DNA from: Rhodococcus pseudokoreensis
GTDB lineage: Bacteria; Actinomycetota; Actinomycetes; Mycobacteriales; Mycobacteriaceae
Direction of reading: 5' to 3'
Assembly (NCBI RefSeq): GCF_017068395.1
Contig: NZ_CP070619.1
Coordinates: 2,418,001-2,482,000 of the forward strand
Length of the DNA stretch: 64,000 nt
Of this stretch, positions 1 to 8,529 are shown one piece after another. Made by a program: the position numbers and the translations under genes. The notes under the pieces are model-generated. The model was not told the origin of the DNA and searched no databases. It saw nothing but the letters and a program-made list of their open reading frames with translations. Position 1 is the first letter of the stretch. Every line of letters starts with the position of its first letter.

Positions 1-618
1 GAGAACGACCCGGCGGAACGTCGTCCACCCGCTCGCCCCGTCGATCTCCGCGGCCTCCGCCAGTTCGCGTCGCGTACCCTGCAGCGCCGCAAGGTAGATC
101 ACGAACGTGTAGCCGAGGTTCTTCCACATATAGGTGACCGTGACCATGAACAGCGCCCAGTGCGGATCCTGGTAGAAGTCGGGGACGGAGTCGACCCCGA
201 CGCGGTGCAGGAGGTCCTGGATCAGCCCGAACCGGGGGTCGAACACGAACTGGAACGTCACCCCGATCGCGGCGCCGGAGATGACGAACGGCGCGAAGAT
301 CGAGGATCGAACAAGGTTGCGTCCGTGCAGCTTACGGTCCAGCAGCACGGCGAGCGCGAGACCGGCGACCATCGATCCGACGACGGTCGCGGCGGTGAAC
401 ACGACGGTGTTGCCGACAAACGTGGCGGCGGGGTCGGCGATGTTCCAGTCGAAGAACGACAGCCGAATGTTGTCGACCACCGGGCGGTAGGTGAACAGAA
501 CGAGCAGAACCAGATTGGGGCCCACCAGCGCCGCGAACAGCGCGTAGTCCCGCCACGGACGCCCGAGGAATCCCTGCTGTCCCGGCGACGGCAGGGTTCG
601 TTCCGGACTCGATCTCAC
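1..618 (-). CDS. Sugar ABC transporter permease (UgpA/MalF-like), partial
   Basis: The minus strand reads open from a GTG at 618 to the window edge, about 206 residues, with the C-terminus missing. After a short polar N-terminus there is a first membrane helix (around YALFAALVGPNLVLLVLF) and a second hydrophobic stretch after TVVFTAATVV. Near the edge is the EAA loop signature of binding-protein-dependent permeases (EAAEIDGA), which contacts the ATPase. The WNI/FDWN and FVFDPRFG segments also fit carbohydrate permeases of the MalF/UgpA family. The inner-membrane protein would form half of a sugar-import channel; the substrate cannot be told. The start is uncertain: the frame continues upstream to a GTG at 672, but that lies inside the hairpin at 660-693, so 618 is preferred. 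No clear ribosome-binding site is seen. Confidence 0.85.
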   Translation of the reverse strand, partial: MRSSPERTLPSPGQQGFLGRPWRDYALFAALVGPNLVLLVLFTYRPVVDNIRLSFFDWNIADPAATFVGNTVVFTAATVVGSMVAGLALAVLLDRKLHGRNLVRSSIFAPFVISGAAIGVTFQFVFDPRFGLIQDLLHRVGVDSVPDFYQDPHWALFMVTVTYMWKNLGYTFVIYLAALQGTRRELAEAAEIDGASGWTTFRRVVL

Positions 619-659
619 TTCGGCAGTCTGACGACCGTTTACGAATAGCCGGTAAATTG

Positions 660-693
660 CCGTGGCCCGCACATTGAACTGTGCGGGCCACGG
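660..693 (-). terminator. Perfect hairpin, probable terminator of the L,D-transpeptidase gene
   Basis: A 14-bp perfect stem (CCGTGGCCCGCACA and its complement) encloses the 6-base loop TTGAAC. It begins 22 bases past the transpeptidase stop codon and lies just upstream of the permease. There is no long U-tract on the minus-strand transcript, as is common in actinobacteria. It probably separates the two transcripts. Confidence 0.75.
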
Positions 694-715
694 GAAGTGC
701 GTGTTCGGATCAGAT

Positions 716-1615
716 TCAGCGGTTCCAGTCGCCGAGACCGTCGGAGCCGTTCAGCGTGCCGCCCGCGGTGTTCTGGACGACGACGGCGTCACCCTTCTTC
801 GAGTTCTCGTAGAACCACTTGGCGTCCTCGGTGCTGACGTTGAGGCAGCCGTGGCTGACGTTCGTGTTGCCCTGGGCGTTCACCGACCACGGTGCGGCGT
901 GGACGAAGATGCCGCTGTACGACATACGGGTGGCGTACTCGACGTACGTGCGGTAGCCCTCGGCGGAGTCGACTGGGACCCCGTACGTGGAGGAATCCAT
1001 GTACATGTCACGGAACTTGTCGCCGATGATGTACGTGCCGTTCGGCGTCTCGTGATCGACCTTGCCCATCGACGTCGGCATGGTCTTGACCACCTCGCCG
1101 TTGCGGGTGACGGTGATCTGCTTGGTGTTGTCGTCGGCGGTCGCGACGAATGCGTCACCGATGGTGAACGTGGAGTGCGCGTCGCCGGCGTCCACGGTGA
1201 CCTCGGTGTTCGCGGGCCAGAACTCGGTGGGCTTCCAGCGCACCTGGCTGTCGTTGATCCAGTAGAAGCCGCCCTCGACCGGCTGGCTGGTGGTGACCTT
1301 GATGGCCTTCTCGGCGGCGGCGCGGTCGCCGATGGCCTCGTTGAAGCGGATGATCACCGGTTGCGCGACACCCACGACCTCGCCCGCACCCGGGTTGAGG
1401 GACGGGGCCGAGAAGTTCGCGGGCGCCGGTGCCGGTTCGGGCAGCGGGAGCTGCGGCGTGCCGGGCAGACCGGGCAGGGTGGGAAGACTCGGAATCTCCG
1501 GTCCACCGGGAAACAGCGGTGCGGCCTGTGCGGCCCCGACCAGCGCAGTTCCGGAGACGACGGCCCCGGTCAGTGCGACAGCGACGCGTGACGACCAGAT
1601 TCCTGACTTGCCCAT
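716..1615 (-). CDS. L,D-transpeptidase with Ig-like domain
   Basis: This is a secreted cell-wall enzyme that makes 3-3 cross-links between meso-diaminopimelate residues of peptidoglycan. From the ATG at 1615 it is 299 residues. It has a signal peptide (hydrophobic [17 protein letters not shown] followed by AQAA), a Pro-rich linker (about residues 35-70), an Ig-like domain, and a C-terminal YkuD domain. The catalytic motif SHGCLN has its Cys near residue 256, preceded by the family His in IFVHAAPW. This layout matches mycobacterial LdtA/LdtB-type enzymes, though the Pro-rich linker is unusually long and only one Ig-like domain is evident. A TTG at 1645 would add ten residues in frame, but the ATG gives the more normal signal peptide. 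The gene has its own hairpin terminator. Confidence 0.9.
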   Translation of the reverse strand: MGKSGIWSSRVAVALTGAVVSGTALVGAAQAAPLFPGGPEIPSLPTLPGLPGTPQLPLPEPAPAPANFSAPSLNPGAGEVVGVAQPVIIRFNEAIGDRAAAEKAIKVTTSQPVEGGFYWINDSQVRWKPTEFWPANTEVTVDAGDAHSTFTIGDAFVATADDNTKQITVTRNGEVVKTMPTSMGKVDHETPNGTYIIGDKFRDMYMDSSTYGVPVDSAEGYRTYVEYATRMSYSGIFVHAAPWSVNAQGNTNVSHGCLNVSTEDAKWFYENSKKGDAVVVQNTAGGTLNGSDGLGDWNR

Positions 1616-1713
1616 ATGACCACTCTCGTTCGACGACGTGTACAACGCGCGTCCCCGACGGACCTACCAATCGCGCACTGCCATTAACACACATCATCCG
1701 GCCACGAGCAATT

Positions 1714-1749
1714 TGCCCGCAATCGTTGCCGCTCCGCGGCCTGCGGGCA
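1714..1749. promoter_or_regulatory. Inverted repeat between fprB and the L,D-transpeptidase gene
   Basis: The 8-base arms TGCCCGCA and TGCGGGCA are separated by a 20-base GC-rich spacer. It lies 36 bases past the fprB stop and about 100 bases before the transpeptidase start. It could be the fprB terminator or a regulatory site. The long spacer makes either reading weak. Confidence 0.3.
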
Positions 1750-1784
1750 GTCGGTGTCACCGAGTGGTCAAGAAGAGCTCACGA

Positions 1785-3464
1785 TCAGGTCTCGGCGCGG
1801 GCGGCAGCGAGCATGCTCTCGATGGTGATCAGCTTCGTGCGGGTGCGGCCCGCCGCCCTGCCCGCGGCGCGCTCGGTCTTGTCGATCCGCTGCCAGCCCT
1901 GGAAGTCGACGGCGTCCGGCGCGCGCTCGGCGATCAGGCGGTCGAGACCCTCACGGTCGGCGGGCGCGTCGAGGCGGCCGGCGGAGAAGTCGTCGATGAG
2001 CATCCTGACCGTCTCCGCGGAGCAGTACTTGTTGGTGCCGATCACGCCCGTAGGCCCGCGCTTGATCCACCCCGCGACGTACACGCCGGGTACCGGCGCA
2101 CCGGTCTCCGGATCGATCACGCGGCCGTTCTCGTTGGGGATGACGCCGCGCCGGTCGTCGAACGGGATACCGGCCACCGGCTGACCGCGGTAGCCGATCG
2201 AGCGCAGCACCAGGCCGGTGTCCAGCGTCGAGGTGTCGTCGGACGGTTTGGCGCTGAGCCTGCCGGACGCGTCCGCGACCATCTCGTTCTTCGCGATGCG
2301 CACCGATTCGACGGCGTCGGTGCCGAGAATTTCCACGGGCGAGGTCAGGAAGCGCAGCACGATCCGCTTCTTGGCCGGATCGGCGGTGCGCCGGGCGAAC
2401 TCCTCGACCTGGCGCACCTTGTGGCGCTGCCACGGCTCCGCGTCGTCGCCGTCGATGAACGCGCGGCTCGCGGGGTCGAGCACCGCTTCCTCCGGGTCGA
2501 CGACGACGTCGACGTTCGGCATGCGCCCGAGCGCCAGGAGTTCGGGGTTGGTGTACGCGGCCTGGGCGGGGCCCCGGCGGCCGAGGATGACGACCTCGCG
2601 GATGTTGCTCGCCCGCAGCGCCTCGAGGGCGTGGTCGGCGAGATCCGTCGTGGCCAGGACCTCCGGGTCGGTCACGAGGATGCGGGCCACGTCGAGTGCC
2701 ACGTTTCCGTTGCCGACGATGACGGCCCGCTCCCCCGACAGATCGAACGTGCGGTCGGCGTAGTCGGGATGACCGTTGTACCAGGCCACGAACTCGGTGG
2801 CGGCGTGGCTACCGGCGAGATCCTCGCCGGGAATGCCCAGTTCGCGGTCGCCTGCCGCGCCGACCGCGTAGATGACGGCGTGGTGGTGCGCGAGCAGATC
2901 CTCGTGGGTCACGTCCGTGCCCACGTTCACGTTGAAGTGGCAGTGCACCGTCCGCTTGCCGACGACCGAACGGAACTGGTCCGTGACGCCCTTGGTACCT
3001 GGATGATCCGGGGCGACGCCGGCGCGCACCAGCCCGTACGGGGTGGGCAGACGGTCGAAGATGTCGACCTCGACGCGGGGCTTCGCCGTCAGTTCCATCG
3101 CGGCGTAGCAGGCGGCCGGGCCCGACCCGACGACCGCGACGTGGAGCGTGCCGAGGGCTGCGTCGATCTGCGGCAGCTTGAGCGGCTCGGGCCAGTCGGG
3201 GCCGATCGGGTGCTTGGTGTAGTACTGCGCGTTGATGTCGAGGTACGGCTCGTCGACCTCGTCGAGGTCGTTCTCCGCGTAGATGGCCTCCACCGGGCAC
3301 TCCTCGACGCAGGCCCCGCAGTCGATGCAGGTGTCCGGGTCGATGTACAGCATTTCCGTGCTCGCGAACGGTTTCTCGTCCGGTGTGGGATGGATGCAGT
3401 TGACCGGACAGACGTCCACGCACGACGCGTCGTTGCAGCACGGCTGCGTGATCACATATGCCAC
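1785..3464 (-). CDS. fprB: FprB-type ferredoxin / ferredoxin-NADP(+) reductase fusion
   Basis: A 559-residue cytoplasmic flavoprotein that passes electrons between NAD(P)H and ferredoxin-type iron-sulfur clusters. Residues 1-70 form a bacterial 7Fe ferredoxin, with cysteines in CCNDASCVDVCPVNC and a classic CIDCGACVEECP cluster motif. From about residue 107 comes an adrenodoxin-reductase-like domain with an FAD-binding GSGPAACYAA glycine motif, the YGLVRAGVAPDH segment and a second nucleotide fold (VGNGNVALDVARIL). Length and layout match Mycobacterium tuberculosis FprB. The start is GTG (GTG-GCA-TAT), with GGGGAG five bases upstream. It reads as a single gene. Its electron acceptor may be a cytochrome P450 or a sulfite/fatty-acid pathway enzyme; nothing nearby settles this. 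Confidence 0.93.
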   Translation of the reverse strand: MAYVITQPCCNDASCVDVCPVNCIHPTPDEKPFASTEMLYIDPDTCIDCGACVEECPVEAIYAENDLDEVDEPYLDINAQYYTKHPIGPDWPEPLKLPQIDAALGTLHVAVVGSGPAACYAAMELTAKPRVEVDIFDRLPTPYGLVRAGVAPDHPGTKGVTDQFRSVVGKRTVHCHFNVNVGTDVTHEDLLAHHHAVIYAVGAAGDRELGIPGEDLAGSHAATEFVAWYNGHPDYADRTFDLSGERAVIVGNGNVALDVARILVTDPEVLATTDLADHALEALRASNIREVVILGRRGPAQAAYTNPELLALGRMPNVDVVVDPEEAVLDPASRAFIDGDDAEPWQRHKVRQVEEFARRTADPAKKRIVLRFLTSPVEILGTDAVESVRIAKNEMVADASGRLSAKPSDDTSTLDTGLVLRSIGYRGQPVAGIPFDDRRGVIPNENGRVIDPETGAPVPGVYVAGWIKRGPTGVIGTNKYCSAETVRMLIDDFSAGRLDAPADREGLDRLIAERAPDAVDFQGWQRIDKTERAAGRAAGRTRTKLITIESMLAAARAET

Positions 3465-3557
3465 GGTTCTCCCCTACCTGAGTACGCGCAGTCCAACGTC
3501 GAGATATGACCCCAGACTATAACGTGTTCCACTTTTGTGCGAGAACCGTGCGCGAGG

Positions 3558-3779
3558 TCAGACCGCGTCGCCCGGCTCCACCCGGAATCCGACCTTCACC
3601 GTGACCTGGTAGTGCGCGATGGCGCCGTTCTCGACGTGGCCCCTGGTGTTGACGACCTCGAACCACTCGACGTTCCGCACGGTCTCGTTGGTCCGCGCAA
3701 TGGCGTTCTTGATGGCCTGATCGGTGCTGTCGCTCGACGAACCGACGACCTCGACAACTCGGTACACGTGATCACTCAT
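3558..3779 (-). CDS. Dodecin, flavin-binding storage protein
   Basis: A 73-residue protein with the full dodecin pattern: [10 protein letters not shown] at the start, an alternating helix with [13 protein letters not shown], the flavin-stacking Trp in VEWFEVV, and the terminal beta-strand [13 protein letters not shown]. Dodecins assemble as hollow dodecamers that bind FMN, riboflavin or CoA and are thought to buffer free flavin. It starts 18 bases after the serine hydrolase ends, with AAAGGAA as ribosome-binding site in that gap, so the two are probably co-transcribed. Its position directly upstream of fprB, an FAD enzyme, may be coincidental. Confidence 0.92.
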   Translation of the reverse strand: MSDHVYRVVEVVGSSSDSTDQAIKNAIARTNETVRNVEWFEVVNTRGHVENGAIAHYQVTVKVGFRVEPGDAV

Positions 3780-3797
3780 CAGGATTCCTTTCGTGGG

Positions 3798-5003
3798 TTA
3801 CTTGCCGTTCCGGACGATCGCCTGTGCCTCGACACCGAGCCGGGCCAGACGAAGATCACCGAGAGCCGTGAGGGAACTGCCGAGGCGGTTGGTGACGAAC
3901 CCCAGGGACAGTCCGCTGTCGAGGTCCGCGTAGGCGCCGGACCCGCCGACCCCGTAGTGCCCGATCGCGTTCCGTGGTTGTTCCAGGGAGGCGAGCATCG
4001 GCCGGTGGTAGCCGAGCGACCACTGCGGGCGGATACCGAGGACGTAGTCGCGGTCGCGGGTCTGCACCTCCGCCATCCGCGCGATGGTGGACTTGCGCAG
4101 GAACCGGCGTCCGTCCAGCTTGCCCCCGTTGGCGATGGCGCCGTACATCCGCGCGAGCGCCCGCGCGCTGAACACGCCGTTCCAGCCGGGCATCACCGCG
4201 TCGTGCACCGCGGGGTTCCGGACCAGCGCGTCGAATCCCTGCGGCATCGCCGCCTCGGCGAGCCCGCGAGTGGGGCCGACGAGCGACAGCATGTTCGAGG
4301 TGAGCTCCCAGTTGAGTCCGGCCGGGTTGATGTGCGGGAACAGCTTCGCGATCCGTGGACGGTGCTGTCCGGGAACCTGATACCAGAAGTCGTCGACACC
4401 GAGCGGTCCCGCGATCTCGTCCTGCACGACCTGCACGAACGGCTTTCCGGCAACGCGGGCGATCAGTTCGGCCACCAGCCACCCGTACGTGACGGCGTGA
4501 TACCCGGGCCCGCGCAGCCTGCGCGGATCCGCCGGGGCCGCCGCGAGGGCCTCCACGACGGCGTCGTATTCGAGGAGGTCGAGCGGGCTCCGCATCAGCC
4601 CCCGGACCTTGTGCAGTCCGGCCCGGTGGGTGAGGAGTTCGCGGACGGTGATGCCGTCCTTGCCCGCCGCACCGAATTCGGGCCAGTAACGCGCCACGGG
4701 GGCGTCGTAGTCGATCAGCCGGCGTTCGGCGAGCCGGTGGACGACCGTGCTGGCCACGCCTTTTCCGGTCGAGAACGACAGTGCGACGGTGTCGCGGTCC
4801 CACCGGCGGTCGCGGTCGGCCCAGCCGGCCCAGATGTCGAGGACCTTCTCGCCCCGGAAGTACGCGGTGAGCGCCCCGCCGCCGTGCTGAGGCTGCCGGT
4901 ACATCGCGAAGAAGCGGTCGGCGAGCGGCAGGAACCGCGGATCGACGTGCAGTTCCGTCCGTGGCACGGACGCGGGCCGGGAAACTCGAACGCTGGTCGT
5001 CAT
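3798..5003 (-). CDS. Serine hydrolase, class C beta-lactamase / EstB-like esterase family
   Basis: A 401-residue enzyme of the beta-lactamase-related (PF00144-type) fold. The nucleophile is in the S-x-x-K motif STGK (Ser78, Lys81), after the typical lead-in VALSF. A Tyr in the AVTYGWLV segment fits the second catalytic motif, and HYGVGGSG near the C-terminus fits the third (H-x-G). The likely activity is an esterase or peptidase, not true beta-lactam resistance, as is usual for actinobacterial members with this motif set. There is no signal peptide, so it is probably cytoplasmic. The start at the ATG at 5003 is supported by GGAGG at 5010-5014. The substrate is unknown. Dodecin follows immediately on the same strand. 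Confidence 0.85.
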   Translation of the reverse strand: MTTSVRVSRPASVPRTELHVDPRFLPLADRFFAMYRQPQHGGGALTAYFRGEKVLDIWAGWADRDRRWDRDTVALSFSTGKGVASTVVHRLAERRLIDYDAPVARYWPEFGAAGKDGITVRELLTHRAGLHKVRGLMRSPLDLLEYDAVVEALAAAPADPRRLRGPGYHAVTYGWLVAELIARVAGKPFVQVVQDEIAGPLGVDDFWYQVPGQHRPRIAKLFPHINPAGLNWELTSNMLSLVGPTRGLAEAAMPQGFDALVRNPAVHDAVMPGWNGVFSARALARMYGAIANGGKLDGRRFLRKSTIARMAEVQTRDRDYVLGIRPQWSLGYHRPMLASLEQPRNAIGHYGVGGSGAYADLDSGLSLGFVTNRLGSSLTALGDLRLARLGVEAQAIVRNGK

Positions 5004-5021
5004 CGACCACCTCCGATCTCG

Positions 5022-5042
5022 CTGCCGTAAGTCCTACGGCAG
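5022..5042. promoter_or_regulatory. Small inverted repeat upstream of the serine hydrolase
   Basis: The 8-bp arms CTGCCGTA and TACGGCAG are separated by 5 bases. The repeat lies 19 bases upstream of the hydrolase start and 55 bases past the stop of the secreted-protein gene. It could be an operator for the hydrolase-dodecin unit or a weak terminator of the upstream gene. No regulator is encoded next to it. Confidence 0.35.
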
Positions 5043-5096
5043 GTGCGTCAGCACATTGTGACTACCGTCACCATACGACGCCGACCGGGGTGGCGT

Positions 5097-5612
5097 TCAG
5101 GGAAGCCGCCACACTGCTATGCCGTCACTCAGACACGCTTGACCTGCAAGGAAATTGATGGCCAGCGAGGGTCCTGCCGCGCACACCACGCCTTTGGCCG
5201 GATCCGCGACGAGCGCCTGCCCGCCGGGACCGCTCAGCACCAGCGCCGGGCCGACGCTGTCGACCGTTCCGATGGCGACGCTCTCGGGCCCTACCGCGAC
5301 CGCGGCGACGGCGCCACGGCGTGCCTCGGCCGCGCCGACACCGCCGCCCAGTCCGGCGCCGAGTGCAGCTCCCGCATGGGCCGCGTCGGCGAAACCGACA
5401 CCGTCGGTGCCGAAGGCCGCCGAATTGCTGCTGGTGTCGGCGTTGGCCCCGCACGCGGTGCGGTCGACGACCGTCGTGTCACCCCGGCCCGGTGGGGACA
5501 CACAGGAGAGGGAGACGGCCGACGCGGTGGCAGGCGCGATCATCAGAGTCCCGAGTGCCGTCGCGACGACACCGAGGACGAATCCGAAAGTACCGACCGT
5601 CTTACGTTCCAT
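5097..5612 (-). CDS. Small secreted protein of unknown function
   Basis: 171 residues starting with a clear Sec signal peptide (MERKTVGTFGF, then a hydrophobic run, then APATASA). The mature part has four cysteines (SCVSPP, TACGAN, GVVCAAG, QACLSD) that could form two disulfides. The middle is rich in Gly and Ala (GAALGAGLGGGVGAAEA), and the C-terminus ends in AVWRLP. I do not recognise a named domain; such proteins are common in Rhodococcus and Nocardia and are probably extracellular or cell-wall associated. The start is supported by GAGGT eight bases upstream. It sits alone between the ligase/polymerase pair and the hydrolase, all on the minus strand. Confidence 0.7.
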   Translation of the reverse strand: MERKTVGTFGFVLGVVATALGTLMIAPATASAVSLSCVSPPGRGDTTVVDRTACGANADTSSNSAAFGTDGVGFADAAHAGAALGAGLGGGVGAAEARRGAVAAVAVGPESVAIGTVDSVGPALVLSGPGGQALVADPAKGVVCAAGPSLAINFLAGQACLSDGIAVWRLP

Positions 5613-5666
5613 GGTGACCTCACATTGTTCCCGACCCGACAGCCTCCGAGCCTACGTGAGCGCTGG

Positions 5667-6695
5667 CTATTTGCGGTCTCGGTCCCGACTCGGTTGTACC
5701 CGCTTGGGTTCCCCGGGCATTTTGGGGTAATTGGGTGGGTACGGGAGATCGCCGAGGCCGTTCGCGGTGTCCCGTTCCGCCATCTCCAGCAGCACGTCGA
5801 GGGATTGCGCCACGTCACCCATGGTCGCCATCGGATCGCCGCGTTTCTCGAGCAGTGCGGGCACCGTCGCGATGGTGAAGTCGTCGGGGTGGACGTCGAC
5901 GAGTTCCTCCCACGTGACCGGCGTCGACACGGTCGCGATCGGCGTCTTCCGAGCCGAGTAGGCGGACGCGATGGTCTTGTCCCGGGCGTTCTGGTTGAAG
6001 TCGAGGAAGATGCGTTCGCCGCGTTCCTCCTTCCACCAGGACGTGGTGGCCCGGTCGCCGCTGCGCCGCTCGATCTCCCGGGCGAGGGCGATGCCCGCGC
6101 GCCGCACCTCGATGAAGTCCCACCGCGGCTCGATGCGGAGATACACGTGCAGGCCGCGACCGCCCGAGGTCTTGGGATAGCCGATCAGACCGAGTTCGTC
6201 CAGCAGCGGCCGGAGCACGTCCAGCGCGACCGCCCGGGCGTCGTCGAATCCGGTGCCGGGCTGCGGGTCCAGGTCGATGCGCAGTTCGTCGGGGTGATCG
6301 ACGTCGGGGCACCGCACCGCCCACGGGTGGAACGTGATGTTGCCGAGGTTCGCCGCCCACACGATGTTCGCGGCGCTGCGCACCCGGAGCACGTCGGCCT
6401 TGCGGCCGGACGGGAACGTGACCTCGCACGACTCGACGTGGTCGGGGCGCTTCGCCGGCACCCGCTTCTGGTAGATCTCCTCGCCCTCGACCCCGTCCGG
6501 GAACCGTTGCAGGTGCGTCGGCCGATCGAACACTGCGCCCAGCAGGGCACCGTTGCGCGCCACCGTCCGGTAGTACTCCACCAGGTGCCGTTTCGTGCCG
6601 CCGTCGGCACCGAGTTTCGGGTAGTAGATCTTGTCGGGACTCGACAGCCGCACGGCGACGCCGTCGACGTCGAGTTCTTCGGCAGGACTCGCCAT
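5667..6695 (-). CDS. LigD-type primase-polymerase (NHEJ / repair polymerase)
   Basis: A 342-residue stand-alone polymerase domain of the LigD archaeo-eukaryotic primase family. Visible markers are the N-terminal SSPDKIYYP, the phosphate-contact region HLQRFPDG and IYQKRVP, the catalytic acidic pair in RIDLDPQPG, and SGGRGLHVYL with the catalytic-site His. A further conserved segment is FLDFNQNARDKT. These enzymes add ribonucleotides or deoxynucleotides at short gaps and ends during end joining or excision repair. The pairing with the next gene matches the M. tuberculosis Rv3730c / ligC arrangement. The ATG directly follows the ligC TAG stop, and its GGAGG ribosome-binding site lies inside the ligC 3' end, so the two are translationally coupled. 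No Ku gene is in the window. Confidence 0.92.
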   Translation of the reverse strand: MASPAEELDVDGVAVRLSSPDKIYYPKLGADGGTKRHLVEYYRTVARNGALLGAVFDRPTHLQRFPDGVEGEEIYQKRVPAKRPDHVESCEVTFPSGRKADVLRVRSAANIVWAANLGNITFHPWAVRCPDVDHPDELRIDLDPQPGTGFDDARAVALDVLRPLLDELGLIGYPKTSGGRGLHVYLRIEPRWDFIEVRRAGIALAREIERRSGDRATTSWWKEERGERIFLDFNQNARDKTIASAYSARKTPIATVSTPVTWEELVDVHPDDFTIATVPALLEKRGDPMATMGDVAQSLDVLLEMAERDTANGLGDLPYPPNYPKMPGEPKRVQPSRDRDRK

Positions 6696-7739
6696 CTAGG
6701 AACCTCCGGCCAGGACGTCGGCAAGGTCGTATCGCACCGGGACCTCCAATTGTTGGTACGTGCACTCGTCGGGCGTCCGGTCCGGGCGCCAGCGCAGGAA
6801 CCGCGCGGCGTGCCGGAACCGGGCACCCTCCATCTGGTCGTACGCCACCTCGACGACGCGTTCGGGGCGCAGCGGCACCCAGGTGCGGTCGTTGCCCGAC
6901 TGCCACCGCGTCGGCGCCCCGTCGGCGACGACGTCGTCGCCGACGCGCAGTTCGTCGAGTTCGGCGAGCAGTTCGATCCGCCGCGCCGCCGTGAACGCCG
7001 ACGCGCCACCGACCATCGCCATCTGGTCGCCGTCGTACAGTCCGAGCAGCATCGACCCGATTCCCGGCTGGCTCTTGTGCGGCCGGTAGCCGATGACGAC
7101 GCAGTCGGCGGTGCGGGCGTGCTTCACCTTCACCATTTCCCGCTTGTTCGGCAGGTACGGGCCCACCAGCTTCTTGGCCACCACCCCGTCGAGGCCTGCC
7201 CCCTCGAACGCCTCGAACCACTCGGTGGCCGTCGCACTCGATTCGGTGGCCGCCGTGACGTGGCAGGAGGGCCCGCCCCCGATGGTGTCGACGAGTTGCG
7301 CGCGGCGCACGGAGAAGTCCTCCTGGCTCAGGTCGCGGTCGCCCAGGGCCAGCAGATCGAACGCGACGAACTGGGCCGGGGTCTTCTCCGACAGCATTGT
7401 CACCCGGCTCTCCGCGGGATGGATGCGCTCCGACAACGACTCCCAGTCGAGGCGGGTGCGGCCGTCGATGTTGCGCGGGACGACGAGTTCACCGTCGACC
7501 ACGCACCGCTCGGGCAGTTCGTCCTTCACGGCGCGGACGAGTTCGGGAAAGTACCGGGCCAAGTCTTTTCCGCCGCGGGAACCGAGCACCACCTCGTCGC
7601 CATCGCGGAAGACGAGGACGCGGAATCCGTCCCATTTGGGTTCGTACGACCAGGCGATCCCGGACTCCGGTTGCGCCGGAACGGACGACGCAGCCTTCGC
7701 GAGCATCGGCTGCAACGGGGGCATCACGGGGAGGTCCAC
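6696..7739 (-). CDS. ligC: ATP-dependent DNA ligase, LigC type
   Basis: A 347-residue ligase that seals nicks using ATP. The adenylated lysine is Lys35 in EPKWDGFR. Further nucleotidyltransferase motifs follow in order: GSRGGKD, VVDGELV, FVAFDLLA, EGVVAKK-like GLDGVVAKKL, and KVKHARTADCVV. An OB-fold C-terminal part contains RPERVVEVAYDQ and FLRWRPDRTPDECTY. Length and order match mycobacterial LigC, a back-up repair ligase distinct from LigD. The start is GTG at 7739; an ATG at 7747 is out of frame. There is no strong ribosome-binding site, so translation may be leaderless or weak. It is the first gene of a two-gene repair operon with the primase-polymerase. Confidence 0.92.
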   Translation of the reverse strand: MDLPVMPPLQPMLAKAASSVPAQPESGIAWSYEPKWDGFRVLVFRDGDEVVLGSRGGKDLARYFPELVRAVKDELPERCVVDGELVVPRNIDGRTRLDWESLSERIHPAESRVTMLSEKTPAQFVAFDLLALGDRDLSQEDFSVRRAQLVDTIGGGPSCHVTAATESSATATEWFEAFEGAGLDGVVAKKLVGPYLPNKREMVKVKHARTADCVVIGYRPHKSQPGIGSMLLGLYDGDQMAMVGGASAFTAARRIELLAELDELRVGDDVVADGAPTRWQSGNDRTWVPLRPERVVEVAYDQMEGARFRHAARFLRWRPDRTPDECTYQQLEVPVRYDLADVLAGGS

Positions 7740-7887
7740 CCGTCCATACTGTCATCACAATTGGCAAATCGGACAGCGATGTAATCAAATAATGCGCGAC
7801 ACGGCAATCGCGGTGGACACGGTCGAGGTGGCAACGGTCATCTCAGAGGCACGGGTGGCGGGACGTCACCCGACGGAGGGGTCAGAC
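7740..7887. promoter_or_regulatory. Divergent promoter region between ligC and a lipoprotein gene
   Basis: 148 bases separate the divergent starts. It is visibly less GC-rich near 7750-7800 (CATCACAATTGGCAAATCG, GTAATCAAATAATG) than the surroundings, as expected for promoters. No confident -10/-35 pair or operator could be picked out by eye. Confidence 0.45.
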
Positions 7888-8484
7888 ATGACAGGGTTAG
7901 TTCGGCGGGTGTGTACCGCGGTCGTCGCATTGTCGGCGACGGCAGTTCTGGTGGCAGGGTGCGGTTCGGACACGACGCCCACCGCGGTGCCGGAGTCCGG
8001 TGCCTCCGCAGCCACCTCCACGAGCGAATCGACCACCGTGATCGACGGGCAGGAAGGCGAGGACGCGGGCGGCGACGTCGACTTCGAGGTCGCGATCGGT
8101 GAGTGCGTGAAGCTCGGCGGCACCGTCACCGACGCCGAGATCGACAAGGCGGTGTGCGGCAGCCCCGACTCGAACTACAAGGTGATCGCGAAGGCCGCGA
8201 AGAACAGCCAATGCGTCAGCGACGCCGACTCGTACTACTACGAAACCCTCGGCGGCATCGAGCAGGGCGCGATCTGCCTCGACGTGGACTGGGTGATCGG
8301 CGGCTGCATGGACGTCGGCGGCGAGGATCCCGCGCGCATCGAGTGCGGTGACACGAAAGCCGTCGACGGCGTGAAAGTGACGGAGATCGTGCAGGGCGCC
8401 ACGTCCGTGGATTCGTGCAGCACGTCGTCCAACGGCTACGAATACTCCGAACGCAAGTTCGTCGTCTGCGTCGACGAACTCTGA
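7888..8484 (+). CDS. Secreted lipoprotein, LppU-like
   Basis: 198 residues from the ATG at 7888, chosen because GGAGGGG lies about eight bases upstream and the protein then begins with a compact lipoprotein signal. That signal is MTGLVRRVCTAVVALSAT followed by the lipobox VAGC; the Cys would be lipidated. A Ser/Thr-rich linker (about residues 30-60) leads to a Cys-rich domain with repeated patterns GECVKLGG, AVCGSPDSNYKVI, GAICLDVDW and GGCMDVGG. This spacing resembles the mycobacterial LppU family, whose function is unknown. In-frame codons upstream extend the frame to about 7792 but carry no signal peptide. The gene is convergent with corA and shares a hairpin terminator with it. Confidence 0.8.
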   Translation: MTGLVRRVCTAVVALSATAVLVAGCGSDTTPTAVPESGASAATSTSESTTVIDGQEGEDAGGDVDFEVAIGECVKLGGTVTDAEIDKAVCGSPDSNYKVIAKAAKNSQCVSDADSYYYETLGGIEQGAICLDVDWVIGGCMDVGGEDPARIECGDTKAVDGVKVTEIVQGATSVDSCSTSSNGYEYSERKFVVCVDEL

Positions 8485-8493
8485 CGACGGGTC

Positions 8494-8526
8494 AGGCCGG
8501 CTGCGGGTCCCGCCCGCAGCCGGCCT
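8494..8526. terminator. Perfect bidirectional hairpin between convergent genes
   Basis: A 14-bp perfect stem (AGGCCGGCTGCGGG and its complement) has a 5-base loop (TCCCG). It lies in the 45 bases between the stops of the lipoprotein gene (+) and corA (-), so it can terminate both transcripts. Confidence 0.85.
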
Positions 8527-8529
8527 CGC

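Noticed and set aside
7792..7887. Longer N-terminus for the lipoprotein
   Set aside because: The ATG at 7888 has GGAGGGG upstream and gives a standard lipoprotein signal; the upstream codons do not resemble protein sequence.
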